Source: Echinococcus granulosus
Lineage: Eukaryota; Platyhelminthes; Cestoda; Cyclophyllidea; Taeniidae
Reading direction: 5' to 3'
Length of the DNA: 64,000 bases
Assembly (NCBI RefSeq): GCF_000524195.1
Contig: NW_020170395.1
Coordinates: 876,718 to 940,717 of the forward strand
The position numbers and the translations under genes were made by a program. This document shows, piece after piece, positions 55,545 to 64,000 of this stretch. The notes beneath the pieces are model-generated. The model was given only the letters and a program-made list of their open reading frames with translations, ran no database searches and was not told the origin of the DNA. Positions within the stretch are counted from its first letter, which is position 1; each line of letters opens with the position of its first letter.

Positions 55545-55715
55545 TCCATTGGTTTGGTAAAGAGGCCGCTTAGGTGCTACGCCATTAAACCCTCAAGCAG
55601 TGGACAGACCTATAGACCATGCCAGTAGCCCCAAGCTTTACTTTAACGTAGACAACACGTATTCTGCCGAGTGTTATGTCCCCCTTCGGCATTAGGGAAG
55701 TCACGGTAGTCTCGG
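55545..55715 (+). repeat. Solo-LTR-like repeat, copy 8
   Basis: Diverged copy with GACCATGCCAGTAGCCCC, ACGTATTCTGCCGAGTGTTATG and a shortened CCCTTCGGCATTAGGGAAGT instead of TCTTTCGTCTTCAGGGAAGT. Ends are approximate. Confidence 0.75.
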
Positions 55716-57691
55716 CAGTCAAAGATATCATTACTATCATCTGTGACGCTAGTACAAAATGCCGCCTTTTTGCGGTGAGAGATATACACTCTGATCCAAA
55801 CATTTTTTTTCACTTAGACCCTTCTGCTGATTATTTTCATGGGCATTCAGATATCTACTAGATTTTACTTGTTTTAATTTACGTCCTTGACCCCGCTGTC
55901 CCTTTTAACCATAGAATATGCAGTTTGTTCGCCAATAACGTTGCCTTAACAAACCACATGCCTAAAATTGACAGAGTACCCTTTGTACGGGATGTGGGAC
56001 TCGCATTTTACTCCGTACATTGGCTAGGTACCTGTAGGAGAATTACAAAAATATTATGCTGCACCTCAGTAGATGATCTCCTTTTATTGAGGAGCGTCTG
56101 TATTTAACCTTTCCATCTGTCGATTATAGTTACCGAACCCTTTCAAGAAGCCCCCCAACTGGAAATTTTCTTGCCTGCAATTAGCCAAATGAAAACTGTG
56201 AAAATGCCAATTAACTAAATCTTTCAACTAATGTTCACTCCACAGTTGATCGAAGCAATTTTTTTACTTTTCTTTGTAAGTGAAGAGACAGGCGTTAATG
56301 TTCCACTTTCCCTTGTGCTACTTTATAATCAGCTCCTAAATAATACTGATATAAAGTAAATTTAAGCCCTTTGAGTAATCTTTTGATTAAGTTCGCCATT
56401 TGAGAAACGAATCTTAAATTAACGGTAACAGAGTTCTGACGACTGTGTAATGGGACATTCAGGGTCTATCTCAGCTCCACAGCTTTTCTTTATAAAACGT
56501 TCCTTACCTCACGTATTCATCATTTGTTATGCAGCTTTTTTACTGTTGATACCTGAATAAATCTTTGAAATATGCAGTTTTAGAATGTCTCAACTCATCC
56601 TGAAGCACGTCTTGTATTGTCGACAGCGTTTATCTCATCTGTATTGACAGTTGGATACTAACTTAGTTTGATTAAATTCCTTAAATCGGCATAACTATTA
56701 GGAACCAAGCACCGGTTTATGTTGAGTTAAAGTAGAAAGGAAATGTGCTAATTAATCGCAAAACCTACAAATGTTAAACCGTAGGACATCGACTTTCACT
56801 TCTCAAAAGTTGGCTGAACCGGTAATGTTAACATTGTGAGAAAGGTGGTTATTTTGGAGTGCTGTGGAGCACAAAGTAAAGCGAAAATTCTTTTATTCAT
56901 TCAGTCTCAAGTTGTTTATTTTTCTGGGCATTAATGTCACATTTTACGACCCAGGGCAGTAGCAAGGCTTTGCAATTAAGATTGAATACACACTTGCAAA
57001 ATAATCTCTGTGGAGACTGAAGACATGCACCTGAGGTGATTTATGAACATTCACCAGCTGGATCCATGCGGCAGGGAAACTCACAAAAAAGTCGTGAGTT
57101 TTTCTATGCGTGTAGGAAGTATAAGGTAACACCACTGATTTACATCAAGATGACGTGTTCTAAGCTTGGCAACTGCTTACCATTTCACTGACAGGCCATC
57201 TTGATGAATGGAGTTGGCGTATCCAAGGGGAATCGCGAACATACTGAAATTCGACTCGACAAAGTAAAGCCATTCAGGTTGCTGTTAGATACACTTGTGT
57301 TGAAATCCCTTTTTTCATATCAAATTTAAAACAGAACAAGATGGATGGAGAACTCAGTTGAATTTCTATCAGCAAGGTGTTCACAACTTCTATCTAGCGC
57401 ATCAGCGGTTAGAGGAAAGTCTCAGGCTCTAAAATGCTTCTTACTTATAAACACAGAGCAGACGTGACGAGTTGAGAATTGACGTAAAAATTAGGTGTAG
57501 TAAATACCGTTTTCCTGTCACCGACACCAAGAAGCCATTTAATAACAAAGAATAGGTATTAGTTTAGTACAGGTCCGTGCAGATAAGTGCTTACGGATTT
57601 ACAAGATCGTAAATAACTTACAGATTATTCCTGTCTTAGTGTAATTGCCGAATGTGAAAGGGGTCTTATTATCATATTTAATAAAATCAAT
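55716..57691. other. Non-coding stretch between LTR copies 8 and 9
   Basis: About 2 kb. Short unrelated open frames only (such as 55925-56107), with no domain or splice context. Confidence 0.5.
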
Positions 57692-57874
57692 CGAGCACTC
57701 CAAGACTTACCTAAAGACGAAAGAAGGCATACTACTCAGATAGAATATGTACATTTGACAGACAGAAGGCCTTGGGGCTACTCGAAAAGCCTCGAGACCA
57801 GACCGCCCAGACTTGACACAATGGTGGACTTCCTACGTAGCCCACAACCAAAAAATGGAGTTAAAAAAAAAACA
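57692..57874 (-). repeat. Solo-LTR-like repeat, copy 9
   Basis: On the minus strand it starts TGTTTTTTTTTTAACTCC and carries CCACCATTGTGTCAAG, GTAGCCCCAAGGCCTTCTG, ATTCTATCTGAGTAGTATG and CCTTCTTTCGTCTTTAGG. It ends near TTGGAGTGCTCGA. The T-run at the start may be a local expansion. Confidence 0.8.
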
Positions 57875-60514
57875 CTTATAGCACTTGCTCCCAAAAAATT
57901 GTTAAAAAATAACTGATACATATGTTCCCCTGCATACTTTTAGATGGCGGAAATGAATAATTTTTTAGGGTCGATTAGGTCAAACGGCTAAAGTAGCCTT
58001 TAATGCTATAGAATTTCCGAGGTGTGGTATGAGTAAAACCAAAGAATTCCCTGCGTAACCATCAAGGAAAACTTCATCATAACATGGGTCCGGTGTGCAG
58101 AATAATTGCACTGTGAGTTATTATAAACACTCTAAGCATACGGCTGGCCTCTGATGGAGAGAAGAAGGATTTTCGCATAAAGTTGGTGTTTGGTGCGGAA
58201 GCGTAATCCCTGCTACGATGCCTTGTGGACATCAGAGATACAAACTTCGAGTCGTAGTGCGCATTATCTTCAAAAATGGCACAAATTTCATCCAGAAACC
58301 AATAAAAGCACAAAGTCACTCATATGTACCTTAAAAAAAGTACTTTTAGTTTATTTCCGAGCTATTTATTTGGCCGCTTGTCGAAGATATGTGATTTAAT
58401 TGCTATGCCATTTAAACTCCAAATACCGTGATGTCATTTTACAAAAGTCTCAGTAATCCACTCTGGTGAATCAAAATGAAACTGAGTAGGGTATGTTAAC
58501 TACCTTAGGAAGATGATGCAATACTTGTACTAGAGAATGGGCGTTCAAGCCTTCCTAGCCCAAGACAAGTGACGCTGAAAGTTGAGATTTTCCGGCTCGT
58601 AAAAACCAATCATAGAAATGACCGACGAAAATTTAATGCGCACTTCTGGAAAAAAACGAAATTCGGGCGACATGATGCCCTTATTTCCCGTGTCATAAAC
58701 GGTCACCATAAGTAACAGGAATCTACTCTAACTTTTCAATTCCGGAACACTTCTAAACTCATGTTATTTCCACAACCTCTTCAATCTCACCTTCTGTGGC
58801 AATAAATTTTCCCGTGTGCTATCCTTTTTTACACCGATAGCATTTGTTTCAAAATCGTCTTTATTACAGCATTCCGTGCCGAATACAGGTTTGTCTATTA
58901 ACTATCGTTGAGGAGACGGAACAACATTCTGTTATTTGATGATCACGGAGCCCAGTATTCATTCTAAAATTTATCAAGAACTCGATTAAAATTCAATTGT
59001 ATGAGGTATTTAGGTTGCGGCTCTGCATAAAAGAGACTTGCTTTAGCCTGATTATTTCAAATAAGAACTGAGATAAAGTCTATCTCCTTAACATTTAACA
59101 AAAGATTTATCTACAGTGAAATGATTCATTATAGGTACAGAAATGCGCAGGTATAGCAGATGGCTTTTCGCCGGCTGCTAAGTAGCGGCCACAATAACAA
59201 TGTGCCAGCAGATTTGGTATGTGAAAAGTTGGATGAGATATACCCACGTTCAGACCAGAGTAGACGATTTTCGCCCCGCCTGGTGTACTGGCGAAAATGG
59301 GAATAAATTCCCGGGACCTCTCTTTCAATCCCGCCTACCTTGTAACTACCGAAGGTAGATTTGAACGACCTCGAAAGCACATTCAGTTGTCCTCAAAAAA
59401 TCTACGAACCATTTAAAGAAGACGTTTGACCATTACGTAATTATGTCAAAACTAAAGCATACATTCTAAGCAAGCACAAATAATTGATGGACTGATTCTT
59501 TTTTTGCTTTTAGTTACACAGCGATAACATCAACTTACTAAGGTCGATGCTGCTTGGAATTTTTTGCGAAGAGATGATCAAAGGCACTAATTTTCCCATG
59601 CAGCCCTCCAATTTGGATTTATAAAACACCGTCACCAATAAAATTCACGAAGTAGTAGGAATTTTCTCGTCTACTTTTAGGGCTTTAGGATGTAAGAGGC
59701 GAGATATTGTTCCCTCCCTATCTTCCGCATTTCATTGATGATACTTCTACAAGTGACGAGTACCGCCTTTTCTTAGCATGAAGACAATCACGTATAAATG
59801 GGAGAGTTAGAAAAGAAGAAAGAAATAGAATTGGGGCTGGTCAGGGATAAGATTCTTCTATCAGGCACAAAGATCGCATAAAAGTGGAATGTGCAGCAAG
59901 CGTCATTGGGAAAGGGTTATACATTGTCATGGTAATTAAGTCAATGCATAGATTTGGTATTTTAAGAAACCTCCTGCAATTAGTTATTCATCATTATAAA
60001 ATCCATCCAGAGTTATTTGGTTACCCTATACAAGAGGGTGCAGCAATGCATTTTCCAATTTACATGGTTATAAAGCTGATATTTTTGGCTGTTTGGAAAA
60101 ACTCGGTGGTCAAAAGCTTGGCTTATTCAAAATGCTAACACAACACCCTTTAATACTCACGTCATATGCTTTGGTAAGTTATAACACAAACTGTTGTAAA
60201 GATTGTAGCAATAACCTACTCGAAAGTTTGGTTGTAATCCCAGTCAACGGACACAACTAAAAGCCACTGATTTGAATACACGGTTGTGCAAGCCGATTCA
60301 AGCCTTTAGTATTAAACTTTCAGAGCGGTGTTATTTTCAGCCTCCTTGGCCCCATAATCTCTTTAAGGGTGGCTAGTAGGCCACACAATTATCACTCCGC
60401 CCAATTGTTTAATCGCCTTAACCATGAGGCATGAAGTGGAAACTTGCCATATGGGCTAAGGTTGGGGGTGGAGAGGGCCACTGTATTTCAATTCAACTTG
60501 CGATCATTGTGAAG
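57875..60514. other. Non-coding stretch
   Basis: About 2.6 kb. Overlapping minus frames at 59107-59380 and a plus frame at 59884-60138 have no family features. No repeat of the LTR family seen. Confidence 0.45.
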
Positions 60515-60918
60515 ATGGCTAATCGTCCCCCCGAAGGCACCATTGGGTTTGATCATCTTTTAAAAAATCTTGCAGTGGAGTAAGTTATTTTATGAAGTAA
60601 TAGTAATCAACATCACTTGCTTTAACCCTGTTATTGTAACGATATACAATTTTGGTTTATATTCTTTTTGTGAGTAACTTTATCACTTGCATATCACTTT
60701 TAAGCAGACAATTTTACTCTATTCGAATGCTACTCCAGATTAGAGAAGATATGCCACTTAAAAAGAAAATCCAAATTAATGGTATTAGAATAAAACCTTC
60801 ACTGAATGGGAAAGCCGTATCAAAAATGGGGAGAAACAGATGTCTAGGCTTTCAAATCATGATCTTCGGAAATACAAATAAGTTCCTCCTATCTTATAAA
60901 TTATCGTGTACACTATAA
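60515..60918 (+). CDS. Candidate small two-exon gene, function unknown
   Basis: ATG at 60515 opens MANRPPEGTIGFDHLLKNLA, ending at donor GTGGA|gtaagt (60579). An acceptor cacttttaagcag ends at 60707. Joining 60515-60579 with 60708-60918 keeps the frame and gives 91 aa with a basic central part (MPLKKKIQINGIRIKPSLNG) and a TAA stop. Without the intron the first exon meets TAA at the donor. I recognise no domain. The matched phase and good donor are the only support, so this may be chance. It lies 1.6 kb upstream of the integrin exon on the same strand. Confidence 0.3.
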
Positions 60919-62325
60919 AATAGCTATGCCCTAGAATAGAGACCATGTAGAATTAGAATATGTAAATAAACAAGTTACAGTGTATTTCCAGTGGACACTT
61001 TGAAGGAAAAAACTCTCATGAACGAGAAGTACCCAAATCTCACTTCAATGCTTGCAGCCTCCGCTTTCCATCCACTTTTCACAGTGATCCTGTCAGGAAA
61101 ATCTCTTCATAAAAGGAAAGAACATTCTCGCAATCATCTTTTTTAAATAAAACTGGATTTTCTTCATAGTTTTAAAAAAACTTCTTTGGTTCGATGAAGT
61201 TAGCCAGGTGAACAGCAAACATCGCCAGAGCGTTTGACGAAAGTTGGAGGATGTATTTTTTTGCGGTTCTACTGGTGAATAGTAGGTGGGTCGGTTTGTG
61301 AGTCATGTGTACCGCTATTTCGGTATAGCCTTAGGCTGTAAATTACACCGAAGAGACTTTGCTTCGTACCACAGAGACCAATTTCCAAAAGGCCTCTTCC
61401 AAATAGACTTATTTTGTCATGCAAAAGTATAAAGTTAGGGAAAAAATAAAGACAAGATTAACCTTGCAATACCTTAGAGACTTTATTTTGAGAGTACTGC
61501 AGGTTACAAAAATCCATTATTAAACTTTTCTGATAATTAGAAACCACGGTAGCAGTTTTTAAGTATTTTCGATCTAGAATTGTTCATTTCTAAGGCGTTA
61601 TTTTTGTCACAATGAGAAATAGTTCCTCTGAGATTCCCATAAAAACCTCCCCTTAAATTTTATTGCTTGATTTGTGCTCTTCAAACCATTTCAGAACCAC
61701 ATTAGCACCTTAACCAGGAAGCTAATAATACGCTTGTAACCGAATTTGTTTACTGGATCCCAAAGTTCAAAGATTGCATTTTAACTCCATTACCTTATGT
61801 CTTTTTTTCTTCCTAAAAAATTGCGGCGCCCATCAAGTGTCATATTAGGGAAATAGTCTTTGTGCCGTCGATTATTGTAACTTTTAAGACGAGGATGCTG
61901 ATACTCGTCGACAGATGCGTTTACCCTTCTGTGAAACCGATTTCTTCCAATTCCGAATAGTAAAAGTCATTTATGAAAATTTAAGTTTTCTCCAGAACAT
62001 TCTTATGAATACTCCAACGTTCCAAATATTTTGGGAGTCGATTGTCAGGTTGTAAAGCTGTCGCACTGAGGAGAAAGCGCTGTGTTGGCTCCCCGCCTTA
62101 CCCCAAAGAGGCACATCCACACAAGAGAGGCTAATTTTCTTCCTTTCACTCCACTAGCACATGGACGGGTGCCTGTGGTTAGTTTTCTCCTTTTCCTCGG
62201 CACAAACATAAGGGCGCATAGACGCACTGCCGTCCGACACGTCAGCCTCACAGAAATGCGCACATTTGCCTCTCGATTTGATCACCTAGGCTAGCACAAC
62301 CAGAGGGATGACGCAGCCCGATGGA
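60919..62325. other. Non-coding stretch upstream of the integrin alpha gene
   Basis: About 1.4 kb. AT-rich at first, becoming GC-richer from about 62080, as expected on nearing a promoter. No coding exon recognised; the frames at 62045-62294 occur on both strands in the GC-rich part and are not supported. Confidence 0.5.
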
Positions 62326-62360
62326 CCAATCATATCTCGCCAATCGACGTGCTAACCAAT
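62326..62360 (+). promoter_or_regulatory. Cluster of three CCAAT boxes upstream of integrin alpha
   Basis: CCAAT at 62326, 62340 and 62356, all in plus orientation, spaced 14 and 16 bp. The first and third share the longer word ACCAATCAT. They lie 170-205 bp before the chosen integrin start codon. CCAAT is the NF-Y core, and evenly spaced repeats near promoters are typical of its use. No TATA box was identified. Confidence 0.6.
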
Positions 62361-62530
62361 CATGCGACTGGTAGGTCATTACATCAGGAGAAGGAACGTG
62401 TGCTCGCTCGCACCACACAGGGCAGCGCAATCATTCCCCACGTGTGCGTGTGGGTATTTGTGGTTGTGCGGTCCTTCTTCCTCCCCCCCCCTACGACCAT
62501 GAGACCACAGCTCTGACTTGCCACAGAGAG

Positions 62531-62972
62531 ATGCAACAGTTACATCTTGCATTGCCTTTCCATGTCCACCTCTTCCTCTTCTTCCTTTCCGCCTTTCTCC
62601 CACCACTCATCACCTTGGCGGTGGACATAGGGCCAAAATGCAATAATGATTGGCTCTTTCCCTCTCTCGGTGCTCGAATCTACTCAACCGAGAAGCGAGG
62701 AACAAACTTTGGCTACTCAGTGGCCAGTTATGTGGCCCAGTCCCAGGCGTTTTGTCTGGTAGGTGCACCGAAAGCACGAAATACGTACGACTTCCTAAGT
62801 CCTGATCCTGCCGACACACTTCGTCAGCAGGATACCCTCACCTCAATGTTCGGCAACACCACGGGATTAATTTACCGATTGAATTTGGATATGGAATACC
62901 CCGATTGCAGTAGAATGCCAATTGCGGACAATAATGAAGATAGACGACTGTTTGGGGCGTTGGAACCTGGAA
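62531..62972 (+). CDS. Integrin alpha chain, first coding exon (partial)
   Basis: N-terminus of an integrin alpha subunit, which pairs with a beta subunit as a surface adhesion receptor. A signal peptide (MQQLHLALPFHVHLFLFFLS...) is followed by mature sequence DIGPKCNNDWLFPSLGARIY. The first FG-GAP blade of the beta-propeller is clear: GTNFGYSVASYVAQSQAFC, LVGAPKARNTYDFLS, then TGLIYRLNLDMEYPDC. The exon ends at GGAA|gtgagt (62972) in phase 1. The rest of the gene lies outside the window or in unrecognised exons to the right. I chose Met 62531 because it directly precedes the hydrophobic core; an in-frame ATG at 62444 would add a non-hydrophobic leader. Confidence 0.85.
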
Positions 62973-64000
62973 GTGAGTTTAGTGGATTTTCAATCGTGGA
63001 AAATAGAGTTCCGCATTGCACAATTCTCTCACTAGTTCACGGGTTTTTAACGTAGAGAAAGACTTTGAAAAGATGCCACAACCCTGTAAATACATCATAA
63101 AGTATTGTTGATAATCATTTCCTAAAGTGTCCTGCAAATAAATAACCCAGTCGGTGGATGTTACTCGTTCCCGCAAATTTAGAGGCTTCTGACCATTCAA
63201 AATTTACGCAAATAATTTTTTTGCGGTGGCACTTTTGACGTTATAAACGGCTGTTGAGAGGTTTAAGCGATAAGGTCATTCCGGCTAGGTCACCTCGGGG
63301 CTGTCTGAAGGACATCCAATCGTCAAATGGCACATGGGTGCGGTGAATGCATTTTCTTTAATTTTCCCCTCGGAACGGCCGAAGTAAGAAGACAGCCTCG
63401 TGACGTGCATTTACTTTTTGGTAGGTTGCCTAAAGTCCATTTTTTTTCCGAGGCCAGACAAGTGACATTAGCACATGTTATTTTTCGGTTGTAGACGGAG
63501 CAGCACTAAATCAAAGCGGTAAAAGCCTTGTGATTTAACGCTGGGTAAAACATTGCATGCGTATCTAGTGGAGGCGGAATTGTTATTTGTATTTCATCAA
63601 GTACCAAGCCAAATAAACAACATCCAACGATGGAAACACGGAAAAAAAGATTTTACAACAGAACAGGGAGTAAGCTTTCCATAAATAATGCTGATAGTGT
63701 CACTATTGTAGCGGTCGTTGTTTGACACGACCTAACAATGAAAGACCCTTTGTTTGGGACTTCAGAGAACGCTACGCTTTCAATCGACGTGTACTGAAAA
63801 GCCTTTTATGAATGATTGATCCAATCATAAACTACCTCACCGTCGAAAATGTAGGCCAATTTGTAGTCCTTCCATATTTTTTTAATGAAATTGGATAATA
63901 TGTCAAAAAATTTTGAACAATTCTCACAATCAAGGTACATCACTCAAAGGTTTGGACTAATAATTAACATATGAACATCTTTGGTTTGTGTAATAATTAT
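62973..64000 (+). other. Intron 1 of the integrin alpha gene, to the window edge
   Basis: No further FG-GAP block is visible in the last kilobase, so the next exon lies beyond 64000. The minus-strand frame at 62979-63200 overlaps the donor region and is not supported. Confidence 0.55.

Overview
The window is a piece of a eukaryotic nuclear genome. The proteins look most like those of a parasitic flatworm, probably a tapeworm. Three things suggest this: multi-exon genes with many introns of only 29-42 nt mixed with longer ones, moderate AT content, and small LTR-type repeats scattered between genes. A 100-N scaffold gap lies at 25329-25428. The organism is an inference; no marker gene here fixes the species. 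Exon joins were worked out by hand from conserved protein blocks, splice consensus and phase agreement.

Layout. Positions 1-17521 (minus) hold most of a receptor-type tyrosine phosphatase: two EGF-like modules, about four fibronectin-III domains, one membrane segment, two tandem PTP domains and an acidic tail that runs off the left edge. Both PTP domains keep the Cys and Arg of the signature loop but have lost other catalytic landmarks. Positions 17522-26800 are gene-poor. They carry a decayed Ty3/gypsy pol relic (about 19995-21440, plus), one solo LTR, a diverged repeated segment and the gap. Positions 26825-35266 (minus) encode the DEAH-box spliceosomal helicase DHX16/Prp2 in 13 recognisable exons, one with a GC donor.

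A 2.7-kb spacer with three LTR copies, one nested inside another, separates DHX16 from a divergent plus-strand pair. The first gene is a MICU2/3-like mitochondrial calcium-uptake regulator (38039-39694, or 40688 with another 3' end). The second is the mitochondrial ribosomal protein uL24m/MRPL24 (40923-46066). They may be as little as 234 bp apart. MRPL24 converges on POLR3F/RPC6, a subunit of RNA polymerase III (minus, about 46.2-48.26 kb). Positions 48.3-62.3 kb are mostly non-coding, with five more LTR copies and two weak candidate small genes. At the right edge (62531-62972, plus) lies the first coding exon of an integrin alpha chain, preceded by three closely spaced CCAAT boxes.

The genes do not form a pathway. 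They are housekeeping genes (splicing, mitochondrial translation, Pol III, calcium uptake) flanked by two surface-receptor genes. The most unusual items are the receptor with two degenerate phosphatase domains, the extreme short-intron class, the LTR family with its nested insertion, and a one-base homopolymer frameshift in POLR3F exon 1.
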